From Sunxiuqinia sp965230765 (GTDB lineage: Bacteria; Bacteroidota; Bacteroidia; Bacteroidales; Prolixibacteraceae): a stretch of 64,000 nt of DNA. Under the pieces are notes generated by a model. The model made no database searches, was not told the DNA's origin, and worked only from the letters and a program-made list of their open reading frames with translations. Positions 25,030 through 35,152 of this stretch are shown piece after piece. The stretch is taken from NCBI GenBank assembly GCA_965230765.1, contig CBDDLR010000001.1:1302001-1366000 (forward strand), written 5' to 3'. The position numbers and the translations under genes are program-made. The stretch's first letter is position 1. Each line of letters starts with the position of its first letter.

Positions 25030-27189
25030 ATGGTAAAAAAGAGAAAGAGCCAAAAAAAGAAGACCTACCAAACATTTAATAAAAGACGTTTAAAGAAAGC
25101 CATCCTTAGTATTTTTTACGAAGACCCTCAAAAAACGTATAACTACAAGCAATTGTCTGCTGTTTTGGGAGTGAAAGATCCAGAGATCAAAAAGCTTATC
25201 AATGTTGTTTTGGAAGAGCTGATGGAGGATGAGAACCTGGAACAGGTAATGCGTGGCAAATTCAAACTGAAATCGAAAGGAGGATATGCAACCGGGAAAG
25301 TTGAGTTGCAACCTCAGGGTTTTGCTTTTATTATTTCAGAAGAAGTGGACAAGCCAATTTTGGTGTCTCAACGAAACCTGAACCATGCCATGGAAGGTGA
25401 CAAAGTTCGTGTGTTCCTTTATGCACGGCGTAAAAAACATCAGTTGGAAGGCGAAGTGTCTGAAATTATTGAACGGGCTAAATCGACCTTCGTTGGCACA
25501 ATTGAAAAGTCGAGGAATTTTGCATTTTTAATTCCGGTAGGAAAAGTTGGTTTTGATATTTTCATCCCGAATGAGAAACTTAACGGAGCAAAGGATGGAC
25601 AAAAAGCAGTGGCTGAAATTACCGAATGGCCTAAAAAGGCAAAAAATCCTTTTGGAGAAGTCCTGGAAGTTTTAGGTGATGCAGGCGATAATGAAACAGA
25701 GATGCACGCAATCCTGGCTGAATTTGATCTTCCATACAAATTCCCAGAGAATGTGCTTAAAGCCGCAGAAAAAATCCCACTTGAAATTCCTGAAGAAGAA
25801 ATTCATAATAGAAGGGACATGAGGGATGTGGTTACGTTTACGATTGATCCACATGATGCCAAAGATTTTGATGATGCCCTTTCAATAAAGAAATTGAATG
25901 AAGAAACCTGGGAAGTTGGTATTCATATTGCAGATGTAAGCCACTATGTACAGCCCAATACAATTTTGGATGACGAAGCATACAACAGGGCTACTTCAGT
26001 TTATTTGGTCGATCGGGTTGTTCCCATGCTGCCTGAAAAGCTTTCGAATGGCGTTTGCTCGCTTCGCCCGAACGAAGACAAACTTTGTTTTTCTGCTGTA
26101 TTTCATTTGAATGAACATGCCGAGGTATTGAAAGAATGGTTTGGAAGAACGGTTATTCATTCAAATAGAAGGTTTACCTACGAAGAAGCGCAGGCAATTA
26201 TTGAAACTGGCGAAGGTGATTTAAACAATGAAGTCCTTCTTTTGGATAAGCTTGCAAAAAAACTTAGGGGTCAGCGTTTCCGTGAAGGTTCGCTGGCTTT
26301 TGAACGTATAGAAGTGAAGTTTGAGATTGATGAAAAAGGTGCCCCACTTTCAGTCTTTTTCAAAGAATCTAAAGATAGTAACAAGCTGATTGAAGAGTTT
26401 ATGCTTTTGGCCAACAAAAGGGTTGCTGAATACATTGGAAAGGTTCGGCAAGGTAAAACCGAAAAAACCTTTGTTTACCGAATTCATGATAAACCCGACC
26501 CCGACAAGCTGGATTCATTCAATTATTTCATCAAAAAGTTTGGTTATGGCATTCAAACCACTACCCCAAGATTAATTGCCAAAACCATGAACAGCCTGAT
26601 GAATGAAGTAAAAGGGAAAAATGAGCAAAATGTGATTGAAACCCTGGCGATACGATCAATGGCCAAAGCTGCATATTCAACCAGAAATATCGGCCACTAC
26701 GGACTGGGATTTGATTTCTATTCGCACTTTACTTCACCCATTCGCCGATATCCGGATGTGATGGTCCACCGTTTGCTTGAACGATACCTGGATGGTGGGC
26801 GTTCCGCCAACGCTGCAAAATATGAAGATATGTGCAAGCACTCTTCAGAAATGGAAAACCGTGCGGCCAATGCAGAGCGATCTTCAATTAAGTACAAGCA
26901 GGTTGAATTTATGCAAGATAAAGTTGGTGAAGTATTCGATGGCGTAATTTCAGGTGTTACAGACTGGGGAATATATGTGGAACTGGAAAATAAGTGTGAA
27001 GGCCTGGTGCCGATCAGGGAACTGGATGATGATTTTTATTTGTTTGATGAAAAGAATTATTGCTTAATTGGAAGGCATAGTCATCGCACATATCAGCTGG
27101 GTGAAAATGTAAGAGTCGAAATTTTGCGCGCAAATCTTGAAAAGAAACAGCTTGATTTTAAGCTTGTTGAAGTTGTTGGTTTTGAATGA
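25030..27189 (+). CDS. rnr: Ribonuclease R (3'-5' exoribonuclease)
   Basis: RNase R degrades structured RNA from the 3' end. A lysine-rich N-terminus (KKRKSQKKK) and winged-helix segment precede cold-shock domains (about 85-215). The RNB domain has TIDPHDAKDFDDALSI near 271-286, whose Asp residues bind the catalytic metals, and HYGLGFDFYSHFTSPIRRYPD further on. The S1 domain is at about 635-715 (GEVFDGVISGVTDWGIYVEL). The length of 719 is normal. It stands alone before a TetR gene. Confidence 0.96.
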   Translation: MVKKRKSQKKKTYQTFNKRRLKKAILSIFYEDPQKTYNYKQLSAVLGVKDPEIKKLINVVLEELMEDENLEQVMRGKFKLKSKGGYATGKVELQPQGFAFIISEEVDKPILVSQRNLNHAMEGDKVRVFLYARRKKHQLEGEVSEIIERAKSTFVGTIEKSRNFAFLIPVGKVGFDIFIPNEKLNGAKDGQKAVAEITEWPKKAKNPFGEVLEVLGDAGDNETEMHAILAEFDLPYKFPENVLKAAEKIPLEIPEEEIHNRRDMRDVVTFTIDPHDAKDFDDALSIKKLNEETWEVGIHIADVSHYVQPNTILDDEAYNRATSVYLVDRVVPMLPEKLSNGVCSLRPNEDKLCFSAVFHLNEHAEVLKEWFGRTVIHSNRRFTYEEAQAIIETGEGDLNNEVLLLDKLAKKLRGQRFREGSLAFERIEVKFEIDEKGAPLSVFFKESKDSNKLIEEFMLLANKRVAEYIGKVRQGKTEKTFVYRIHDKPDPDKLDSFNYFIKKFGYGIQTTTPRLIAKTMNSLMNEVKGKNEQNVIETLAIRSMAKAAYSTRNIGHYGLGFDFYSHFTSPIRRYPDVMVHRLLERYLDGGRSANAAKYEDMCKHSSEMENRAANAERSSIKYKQVEFMQDKVGEVFDGVISGVTDWGIYVELENKCEGLVPIRELDDDFYLFDEKNYCLIGRHSHRTYQLGENVRVEILRANLEKKQLDFKLVEVVGFE

Positions 27190-27260
27190 TTAAAACTGCG
27201 AGGTAATTTATTCGAAAAATTCAGTTATATTTAGCCAGCTTAATTTAAAATGTTCTCGTC

Positions 27261-27866
27261 ATGGTAATGAGTATCGAAAACGGAGTGAATAAAAAAGATG
27301 CCAACAGGGAAAGTATCCTAAAAATTGCCCAGGAAATTTTCAGTCGTTATGGCTACAGAAAAACTACGCTCGATGATATTGCAAATGCTGTAAGAAAAGG
27401 AAAAAGTTCTCTTTATTATTACTTCGAAAGCAAGGAAGATTTATTCCAGGCTGTAATCATGAAGGAAGTGGATGTGCTACGGAAGGAGCTTGAAAAAGTA
27501 GTTATGCGAAACACCGATCCGGTTGAAAAACTAAGAGAATATATTTTAACAAAGCTTACTACTTTCCGTGGTCTGGCAAACTTTTACCACGCCCTTGAAA
27601 ATGACGTGACTGCCATTGAGTTTATTGAAAATTTAAAACAAAAATACGATCAGGAAGAAATTCGAATGATTAAACGAATTTTGATTGAAGGTGTTCGTAA
27701 AAATGAATTTGAAATTTATGATTTTACCCTTGCAGCAATTGGTATCACTACTGCAATCAAGGGATTGGAAATGCCTCTGACCGCTGGTGATTATGGTTCC
27801 GCAAACCTTGAAAAAAGTGTCGACAACATTCTGAAAATTGTTTGTTATGGCATTATGAAACGATAA
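27261..27866 (+). CDS. TetR/AcrR family transcriptional regulator
   Basis: The N-terminal helix-turn-helix is clear: ILKIAQEIFSRYGYRKTTLDDIANAVRKGKSSLYYYFESKEDLF (about 20-63). The C-terminal part is a helical ligand-binding and dimer domain with no recognisable effector motif. ATG codons at the first and third positions are both possible. A TATATTTA element lies upstream in the rnr-tetR gap. Its targets are unknown; no efflux gene is adjacent, so it probably acts elsewhere. Confidence 0.9.
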   Translation: MVMSIENGVNKKDANRESILKIAQEIFSRYGYRKTTLDDIANAVRKGKSSLYYYFESKEDLFQAVIMKEVDVLRKELEKVVMRNTDPVEKLREYILTKLTTFRGLANFYHALENDVTAIEFIENLKQKYDQEEIRMIKRILIEGVRKNEFEIYDFTLAAIGITTAIKGLEMPLTAGDYGSANLEKSVDNILKIVCYGIMKR

Positions 27867-27970
27867 TTTACTCGACTGATTACATTCAAGAACTAAAACC
27901 TGCCACTCTATACAGCTATCAGTCCTTATCAGAAAAGATTTAGATACCTTTATTTATCTAATTCTTAATG

Positions 27971-27998
27971 TTGCCTTTATTTCAAAAATTTATATTTG
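27971..27998 (+). promoter_or_regulatory. Housekeeping-type promoter before the sigma gene
   Basis: TTG-N17-TATATTTG is a good match to the Bacteroidota consensus and ends 21 bases before the ATG, so the sigma gene is probably made by the main sigma factor and held in check by FecR. Confidence 0.6.
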
Positions 27999-28019
27999 AC
28001 CATTGGAATGAGGTAACTT

Positions 28020-28589
28020 ATGTTTTCAGAAAATGATGAAGATATTCTGGAACGCATTATTAATGACGACCAGAAAGCACTTGAATTACTACATAAAAAA
28101 TACTACACTTCTTTATGTGATTTTGCTTTTAGTTTTGTGAAAAGCATTGATTTTGCAGAAGAAGTTGTTTCTGACGTGTTTCTCAATATTTGGATGAAAC
28201 GCCATGTACTTTTCATTAAAAACAACATTCGCTCTTACTTATATACATCTGTAAAAAATCAATCTTATAACTTTCTGAAAAACCAAAATATTCACTTTGA
28301 GGATATAAACTTTCAAAATTTAGATGGTGAATATTCTGAATACGAGACAGACCAAGAAATAAATTATACCGAGACATTGCATGAAGTTGAAAAAATCATT
28401 AATCAACTGCCCCCACAAAGAAGGCTAATTTTCAAAATGAACAGGATTGATGGATTGAAATATAAAGAAATTGCAGAGATATTATCCATCTCAGTAAATA
28501 CTGTCCAAAAACAAATGACTGAAGCTGTAAAGCACATCACAAAATCATACGCTGAATCTAACCTTATTCTACTCTTCTGTCTTAAATGA
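28020..28589 (+). CDS. ECF sigma factor of a SusCD locus
   Basis: The 189-residue protein has sigma region 2 (LLHKKYYTSLCDFAFSFVKSIDFAEEVVSDVFLNIWMKR, about 22-62) and region 4 (LPPQRRLIFKMNRIDGLKYKEIAEILSISVNTVQKQMTEAV, about 132-175). It belongs to the Bacteroidetes-type ECF group that works with FecR anti-sigma factors. A FecR gene follows after about 110 bases, then susC with an STN domain, so the expected cascade is ligand, SusC, FecR, sigma, susCD transcription. Confidence 0.92.
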   Translation: MFSENDEDILERIINDDQKALELLHKKYYTSLCDFAFSFVKSIDFAEEVVSDVFLNIWMKRHVLFIKNNIRSYLYTSVKNQSYNFLKNQNIHFEDINFQNLDGEYSEYETDQEINYTETLHEVEKIINQLPPQRRLIFKMNRIDGLKYKEIAEILSISVNTVQKQMTEAVKHITKSYAESNLILLFCLK

Positions 28590-28698
28590 ACATTTGGCTC
28601 AGTTTATTTTCCCTTAACTTTTATATGATGATCAGTTAAAATCTTTGAATGGTAGATCAATTATCATTTCATTGTCTTTTTGGTGTAAAGCAAATGCA

Positions 28699-29895
28699 AT
28701 GGGAAAAAGTATATTTTTTGAAATAGCTGTAAAGGTATTAGCCAAAGAGGCTACACAATACGAAAAAGATCAATTAGATTCCTATTTAAAAGATGAAAAA
28801 TATGCCATTCTTTACACTAACATCAAAAAAGAATGGGACAAAGAATATAAACTCAACACAACCTATTTTGACTATAAGAAAGGGTTAAAGAGACTCAGAA
28901 ATAAAATCCGAAAAGAAGAAGCTAAAGCAATAAATGAAAAAAGGCCTACAAAAATAAACTGGGCACTTGCAAAAATAGCCGCAGCGATATTTCTGATAAT
29001 TGTTTTAGGAGTAACATTATCTCAAAAAAACAAAAAACATGAAATCGTTGAATTTGCAGATGCAAATAAACATGAGATCTCGACCGGCAATACTCGACTT
29101 ATTCTTCAGGGGAAAAAAGAGATTCAGATTGAAACCGAAGATTCTGAAATCAATTATATCAATGGGAAAAAAGGAAATGTAAGACTGACAGTTAATGCCC
29201 AAAATGAAATTGTTGAGAACATAAATACCAATGAAATTTCTTTTAATACAGTTATAGTTCCATACGGAAAAAGAAGTAAGATTATATTGACAGACAACAC
29301 CACTGTTTGGTTGAATTCAGGTTCTAAGTTTATTTATCCAACTAGTTTTTCAAAGAAAAAGAGGGAAGTCTTTTTGGACGGGGAAGCCTTGTTTGATGTT
29401 GAACACCAGAAAGACACGCCGTTTAAAGTGATTACAAATAATCTGGGAATTAAGGTGTTAGGGACTGTCTTCAATGTTTCAGCATATTCCGATGATTCTT
29501 TTACAAGTACTGTGCTGGAATGTGGTAGAGTTGAAATTAATTATGAAGGTAAAAGTGTGCTGAAAAAACGTAAATTAATAATTGACCCAGGAACATGTGC
29601 CCAATATGATCCGGAGACGAAAGCCGTTACACAAAAAAAAGTAAATACAAAATACTATACAAGCTGGTGCGAAGGAATACTTATCTACCAAAATGAATGC
29701 TTGGAAGAAATCATTAAAAAGTTGAAGAGGTATTATAACAAAGAAATTACAGTCAACAAGAATGATTTACTCAAACGAAAATTCTCTGGAAAATTAGATT
29801 TAAAAGAAGATGTTGCTGATGTGTTGACAACAATTTCATACGTTTCGTCATTAAAAATCGATCAATCAAATAATCAGTATATAATAAAGGAATAA
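28699..29895 (+). CDS. FecR-family anti-sigma factor
   Basis: The ATG giving MGKSIFFEIA is the start; the longer reading uses TTG and lies in non-family sequence. The cytoplasmic part (1-85) binds sigma, a single transmembrane helix (about 88-108, WALAKIAAAIFLIIVLGVTL) follows, and the periplasmic FecR domain contains VPYGKRSKIILTDNTTVWLNSGS and FLDGEALFDVEHQKDTPFKV. A C-terminal secretin-like domain (DUF4974) ends the protein. It senses SusC occupation through the STN domain. Confidence 0.93.
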   Translation: MGKSIFFEIAVKVLAKEATQYEKDQLDSYLKDEKYAILYTNIKKEWDKEYKLNTTYFDYKKGLKRLRNKIRKEEAKAINEKRPTKINWALAKIAAAIFLIIVLGVTLSQKNKKHEIVEFADANKHEISTGNTRLILQGKKEIQIETEDSEINYINGKKGNVRLTVNAQNEIVENINTNEISFNTVIVPYGKRSKIILTDNTTVWLNSGSKFIYPTSFSKKKREVFLDGEALFDVEHQKDTPFKVITNNLGIKVLGTVFNVSAYSDDSFTSTVLECGRVEINYEGKSVLKKRKLIIDPGTCAQYDPETKAVTQKKVNTKYYTSWCEGILIYQNECLEEIIKKLKRYYNKEITVNKNDLLKRKFSGKLDLKEDVADVLTTISYVSSLKIDQSNNQYIIKE

Positions 29896-29932
29896 TGCCT
29901 ATGGTATAAACCCCGAAAAACTCTACTAAAAA

Positions 29933-29961
29933 CCGGAATATGTCTGGAACACATATCCCGG
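29933..29961 (+). promoter_or_regulatory. Hairpin upstream of susC
   Basis: An 11-position stem with one mismatch (ccggaatatgt / acatatcccgg, loop of 7) lies in the 123-base gap between fecR and susC. No T-run follows, so it is unlikely to terminate. It could stabilise the downstream message or mark processing between regulator and transporter. Confidence 0.4.
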
Positions 29962-30018
29962 CAGGTGAAAAATTCTAACGACATCGAAGTCAATTATTAA
30001 AATTTAACATTCAAATTT

Positions 30019-33000
30019 ATGAAAATTTATTGTGAAACTGGCTCATTTCAGAGCTTTTGGAAACTATTACTAGTAATGAAATTGGTAATTGTTTTAATAT
30101 TTTCTTCAACAATGTTTGTGAGTGCAAACAGTTACGCTCAGTTTACAAAACTTTCGCTAAACCTTCAGGAAAAATCTATCGGAGAAGTTTTTGCAGAAAT
30201 TGAGCAACAAAGTGAGTACATCTTTTTTTATGAAGATGAAAAACTGGACAAGAACAAAAAAGTAAACATCAATCTTACTGACAAAACCATTTATGAAGTT
30301 TTAGATCAATTGTTTGAGGATACTCAAAACGTTTACAAAATCAATGATCGTCAGGTAATGATCGGATTTGATGAGACAAAAGATATCAAAACACAAAAAT
30401 TAAGTCCAATAGAAAATGGTACTGTACAACCAAAAAAGAAGACTATTGCAGGGCAAGTAATAGATGAGGCAGGATTGCCATTACCTGGCGTTTCAGTTAT
30501 AGTTAAAGGTACAACAATTGGTATTACTACTGATTTTGATGGTAAATATTCACTGAAAGTACCAGAAGATTCAAAAACATTGCTTTTCTCTTTTGTTGGA
30601 ATGATTACTCAGGAAATTGAAATTGGACAACAGGAGCAAATCAACGTAATACTAAAAGAAGAAACCTTTGGCTTAAATGAAGTAGTTGCTATTGGTTATG
30701 CAAAGCAAAAGAAAACGGATATAACCGGGGCTGTTTCTTCTGTGAAAAGTGAAGATTTTAACAAGGGTGTAGTTAACTCACCAGGACAAATGCTTCAAGG
30801 TAAGGTATCGGGTGTAAGTATTACCTCTTCCAGCGGTGCACCTGGCAGCGGACAAAGAATCATCATCCGTGGTCAAGGAACCATTCGACAAGGTTCGGGT
30901 CCTTTGTTTGTTGTAGATGGATTCCCAATTGGACTTGCAGGTACAGGTTCTGGAACAAGCCCGTTAAACTTTATCAACCCAGAAGACATTGAAACAATTG
31001 ATGTTTTAAAAGACGCATCTGCTACAGCAATTTACGGTTCTCGAGGAGCAAACGGTGTGGTCATGATCACCACTAAAAAAGGGAAATCAGGAACCTCAAC
31101 ACTAGCCATAAGCTCAAATGTAGGAATGTCTAAAATATCAAAAAAGCTTCCACTTTTAAGTGCAGATGAATTTCGCGATAGAGTGGTAGAAATTGGAGGT
31201 GTTTTGGAAGACAGGGGAGCAAGTACCGATTGGCAGGATGAATTAACTCAGACTGCTATTAGCCAGGATTACAATGTTATGATGTCAGGGGGAACAGATA
31301 AATTGACCTATCGGGCTTCTTTAGGATATTTAGATCAGGAAGGTATCATCATAAATACTGGTATAAAAAGATACAGCGGAAGGGTAAACGCAACACAAAA
31401 ATTACTTGATGGAAGGTTAAGTATTGATTTCAACCTGAATTCAACCATTGAGACTGGTGAAAATGCCAGAACAGGAACTGTGGTTGCCAATATGCTTAGG
31501 TTCAACCCAACCTACCCAGCTTATGATTCAAATGGCGAACCAACCAAATATCCTGATCTGATCAATCCAATTAGTCAGGCTGAACTGTATAAAAATTTCA
31601 GTGAAAGCCGTAATATGATTATGAACATCACTCCTTCAATTGAAATTATTGACGGTTTGGTGTATAAACTTAACTTTGGATATGAAAACAGGTCAAACGA
31701 ATCTGATGCACAGGCAATGCCAAGTATTGATCCTTTTGTTGAAGGAAGTATCCAGCAAGGATTTTTCAATGGAACAAATACACTTATTGAAAACTATTTA
31801 ACTTACCAGGTTGATTTTGACGAGCACAACTTGACATTTTTGGCAGGTCATTCCTTCCAGAAAACAAGAAATAGGTGGAGACGCTGGGACATAGACCAAT
31901 TTGAAGCAAATGGAATTGAACCTAGATACAATCCAGGATTAGGACAACGTCTTGATCTGGCAGAAAACAGACCAGATGGGAACGCCCAAATCAATGAGCT
32001 GCAATCTTACTTTGGAAGGGCAACATACAACTATCAGGGCAAATATATGTTGACTGCCACTGTAAGGATAGATGGTTCTTCAAAGTTTGGGGGTAACAAC
32101 AAATACGGTACTTTCCCATCATTTGCAGCTGGTTGGAGAATTTCTGAAGAATCATTTATGGAGTCATCATTGTTCAGCAATCTTAAGCTTCGTTTAGGAT
32201 GGGGACAAACTGGTAACCAGGAAATCCCTGCAAAAATTACTCAGGAATCTTATAAATCATCCAACAGTGGTAGCTACAGTTATCCATTGAATGGAGATGG
32301 TCCTTATCCGGTAGGAACTGTTTATACACGTTTAGCCAATCCTGATATTCAATGGGAGTTATCAAAGCAAACCAATATAGGAGTTGATTTTGGATTGTTT
32401 GATGGAAAACTTTCAGGTACTATAGATTATTTCAATAAGGTTTCAACAAACATTTTGGTTGAGGTTCCTTCATTTGACCCTGTTTCGCCAGCACCAACGT
32501 ATTGGACTAATGTTGACGACATGAAGATCAACAATAATGGATTGGAGATTGCTGTTGATTACCAACACACAAACAAAGAAGGAATTTCTTATTCCGTTGG
32601 AGCTAATGCAACATTTATCAACAACGAAGTTAGCGATTCTCCATTTACTGTGCTAACCACTGGTTCTGCATCAGGTTCTGGTCAAACAGGAGCAACAATA
32701 AATGGTATGATCAATGGTCATCCAATTGGTTCTTTCTACATGCAAAAGTTCACAGGGATCGGTGCCGATGGTCTTTCAACTTACGAGCCTGCTCAGGTTG
32801 CCGAAGGAGACGACAGATACGTTGTTGGTAGTGCATTACCAGAAGTAATGTATAATTTCTATGCAAACATCAGCTACAAAAGGTTTGATTTAAGCCTTAA
32901 TTTCAATGGAGTATCGGGCAATGAAATATTTAACCATACAGCCATGAACAAGTTCTATAAAGGACAATTGGCAACTTCAAACAATGTTGTCCCAAAAGCT

Positions 33001-33318
33001 CTAGAATTCCCGGAAGAAGCTATAACAAACGCAGCATTGGTTTCTACACGTTTTCTTGAAGATGGTTCATTCCTTCGCTTGAACAATGTAGCTCTTGGAT
33101 ATAATTTCAATGTCAAGGAAATGGGATTGGAGAACTGGATCAAAGACCTGCGTCTTTCCCTTACTGGTCAAAACTTATTCGTAATTACTGATTACTCTGG
33201 ATTCGATCCTGAAGTAAACCAGGATAAGTCTAAAGGAGGAATTCAGTCATTTGGTATTGATGATCATGCATACCCGAAATCCAGAACATTTGTAGTTGGA
33301 TTAAACGTAACATTTTAA
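30019..33318 (+). CDS. susC: SusC/RagA-family TonB-linked outer-membrane protein
   Basis: This glycan- or peptide-type importer has a signal peptide ending SANSYAQ, then an STN domain (about 47-118: KLSLNLQEKSIGEVFAEI ... VYKINDRQVMIG), which signals to FecR. A CarboxypepD_reg-like domain follows (about 142-225, IAGQVIDEAGLPLPGVSV) and the plug with GAVSSVKSEDF, PLFVVDGFPI and YGSRGANGVVMITTKKGK. The barrel ends in TFVVGLNVTF. The length of 1099 is normal. The SusD gene is 23 bases downstream. No glycosidase or peptidase is in the operon, so the substrate is unknown. Confidence 0.96.
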   Translation: MKIYCETGSFQSFWKLLLVMKLVIVLIFSSTMFVSANSYAQFTKLSLNLQEKSIGEVFAEIEQQSEYIFFYEDEKLDKNKKVNINLTDKTIYEVLDQLFEDTQNVYKINDRQVMIGFDETKDIKTQKLSPIENGTVQPKKKTIAGQVIDEAGLPLPGVSVIVKGTTIGITTDFDGKYSLKVPEDSKTLLFSFVGMITQEIEIGQQEQINVILKEETFGLNEVVAIGYAKQKKTDITGAVSSVKSEDFNKGVVNSPGQMLQGKVSGVSITSSSGAPGSGQRIIIRGQGTIRQGSGPLFVVDGFPIGLAGTGSGTSPLNFINPEDIETIDVLKDASATAIYGSRGANGVVMITTKKGKSGTSTLAISSNVGMSKISKKLPLLSADEFRDRVVEIGGVLEDRGASTDWQDELTQTAISQDYNVMMSGGTDKLTYRASLGYLDQEGIIINTGIKRYSGRVNATQKLLDGRLSIDFNLNSTIETGENARTGTVVANMLRFNPTYPAYDSNGEPTKYPDLINPISQAELYKNFSESRNMIMNITPSIEIIDGLVYKLNFGYENRSNESDAQAMPSIDPFVEGSIQQGFFNGTNTLIENYLTYQVDFDEHNLTFLAGHSFQKTRNRWRRWDIDQFEANGIEPRYNPGLGQRLDLAENRPDGNAQINELQSYFGRATYNYQGKYMLTATVRIDGSSKFGGNNKYGTFPSFAAGWRISEESFMESSLFSNLKLRLGWGQTGNQEIPAKITQESYKSSNSGSYSYPLNGDGPYPVGTVYTRLANPDIQWELSKQTNIGVDFGLFDGKLSGTIDYFNKVSTNILVEVPSFDPVSPAPTYWTNVDDMKINNNGLEIAVDYQHTNKEGISYSVGANATFINNEVSDSPFTVLTTGSASGSGQTGATINGMINGHPIGSFYMQKFTGIGADGLSTYEPAQVAEGDDRYVVGSALPEVMYNFYANISYKRFDLSLNFNGVSGNEIFNHTAMNKFYKGQLATSNNVVPKALEFPEEAITNAALVSTRFLEDGSFLRLNNVALGYNFNVKEMGLENWIKDLRLSLTGQNLFVITDYSGFDPEVNQDKSKGGIQSFGIDDHAYPKSRTFVVGLNVTF

Positions 33319-33341
33319 TTAACAAAAAATTAAATCAGAAG

Positions 33342-35039
33342 ATGAAAAATAGTTTAAAATACTTAGTGCTGTCTTTTGCTCTACTAATTAGCTGGAGTTG
33401 TACGGATCTTGAGGAAGAGGTTCTTGACGAATCACTTACCGGAAGTGTATCAGAAGACGAGATTGTAACGAGCGTGGTTGCACCCGTTTATTCTAATTTA
33501 TCCAGATTGTTTTTACACACACATTTGTTCTGTCTTCAGATTATTTCATCGGACGAAGGTATTTTACCCGCACGTGGTGGAAAAGACTGGTATGATGGTG
33601 GAGTTTTTTACCAGTTGCACAGACATGAGTGCCTTCCTACAAACAATAAAATTAGGGATACATGGAACGATTTAACTCAGATGCTTTCCAGATCCTCAAG
33701 TGCAATTGCAACACTTACACCTTTGGCAGAAACTGATGCAACAGCAAAGTCATTTTTAGCAGAAGTTAGGGGGATGCAAGCATATTACAACATGTTGATG
33801 CTTGATTTATGGGGTATTGCATTTCAAAAGAATGATCCAAATGAGCTATCTGTAATTTTGCGTGGCAACGATGCAGTTGAATATATTCGTACCGAATTGG
33901 AAGATGTTGTAGGCGAACTTAAAACTAACGTTGGTCCTGGTAGATTAACACAAGGGGGTGCCTACGCTCTATTAACTCGTTTGCATATGAATGCACCTGT
34001 ATGGCGTGACCCATATTCATCCAGTTTTGACTTTACAGCTACCGATATGGATAAAGTAATTGAATACAGTACCAAGGTAATAAACGATTACAATTATGAG
34101 ATGTCGGCAGAATACTTTGATTGTTTTGCAAATGACAACCATACGAATAAGGAGCTTATTTTCGCTATCGATCAACGTCCTGATCTTAGTAGTTCACATA
34201 ACCGTATGTGTTATTGGTCAATGTCGGGAAGTTTTTACGGAAATCCATTGTTCCCGAATGGTGATGGCACGGATGGCGGCGCAATTACTCAGGAATTTTA
34301 CCAAAGCTGGGTTGATGCCTATGGTGATGTAGATCCAGCACAAGCTGACTGTAGGTTTTTCTGGGAAAGATTGATTATTCCAGAAGACTCAACAATTGCT
34401 GCTGAAGATTTTAAATTGAACCGCGGTATATACAGAGGCTTACAATATGGATTGCAAAATGCAGGACACAAGCAACCATTTTTCGTTGATGATGAAGGTG
34501 AATACTTGATTGGCCCTGTAAAAGATGTAAGAAGAGCAGCTGAGGATGCATACGTGGATTATCTTTTGGAAATTGACTTTACAGCTGAAGGCAGTGACTA
34601 CAATAGAGGATACAGGGTGGAGAAGTATGAATGGAGCTCAGTTTCAACAAACGGAACAAACAAAGGAGAACATGACCTGGTAATTGTACGTTTGGCGGAT
34701 ATGTATATGTTACGTGCTGAAGCAAAACTTCACAAAGGTGATAATTCTGGGGCATTAGCTGATGTTAACTTTGTACGTGCATCCAGAACAGCAAGGCCGG
34801 AAGTTACACCACCAGCATTAACGGAGATTAATTTAGACATTCTTTTCCGAGAACGTGGTTTTGAATTTTACTGGGAACACCAAAGAAGGACAGATATGAT
34901 CCGTTTCTTGAAATATGAAGATCCGTTGATTGAGAAAACAAACAATGATGTTCATAAACGTTTGTTCCCAATTCCTCAAACAGCAATTGACGGTACTTCA
35001 GTTGTGGAAGATTATTTAGTGCAAAATACTAGTTATTAG
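33342..35039 (+). CDS. susD: SusD/RagB-family nutrient-binding lipoprotein
   Basis: The surface lipoprotein caps SusC and captures ligand. The lipobox ISWSC gives Cys20. The helical TPR-like body includes FLAEVRGMQAYYNMLMLDLWG and ADMYMLRAEAKLHKGDNSGALADVNFVR, and the C-terminus has RGFEFYWEHQRRTDMIRF and KRLFPIPQTAID, both family signatures. The length of 565 is normal. A strong terminator follows, so the operon ends here. Confidence 0.95.
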   Translation: MKNSLKYLVLSFALLISWSCTDLEEEVLDESLTGSVSEDEIVTSVVAPVYSNLSRLFLHTHLFCLQIISSDEGILPARGGKDWYDGGVFYQLHRHECLPTNNKIRDTWNDLTQMLSRSSSAIATLTPLAETDATAKSFLAEVRGMQAYYNMLMLDLWGIAFQKNDPNELSVILRGNDAVEYIRTELEDVVGELKTNVGPGRLTQGGAYALLTRLHMNAPVWRDPYSSSFDFTATDMDKVIEYSTKVINDYNYEMSAEYFDCFANDNHTNKELIFAIDQRPDLSSSHNRMCYWSMSGSFYGNPLFPNGDGTDGGAITQEFYQSWVDAYGDVDPAQADCRFFWERLIIPEDSTIAAEDFKLNRGIYRGLQYGLQNAGHKQPFFVDDEGEYLIGPVKDVRRAAEDAYVDYLLEIDFTAEGSDYNRGYRVEKYEWSSVSTNGTNKGEHDLVIVRLADMYMLRAEAKLHKGDNSGALADVNFVRASRTARPEVTPPALTEINLDILFRERGFEFYWEHQRRTDMIRFLKYEDPLIEKTNNDVHKRLFPIPQTAIDGTSVVEDYLVQNTSY

Positions 35040-35074
35040 TGATGTATTAATTTTTGCACTAAAGCGATACAAAG

Positions 35075-35100
35075 AAAGGAGTCCAAAACGGACTCCTTTT
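35075..35100. terminator. Terminator after susD, possibly bidirectional
   Basis: A 10-bp perfect stem (aaaggagtcc / ggactccttt, loop aaaac) is followed by TTTT on the plus strand and has an A-rich flank, so it can also act for the opposite-strand PGHW gene. Confidence 0.85.
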
Positions 35101-35152
35101 CTATTCTAAAAAACACTTAAAACAAACAAGCATAATTGATGCAGCTATATCT

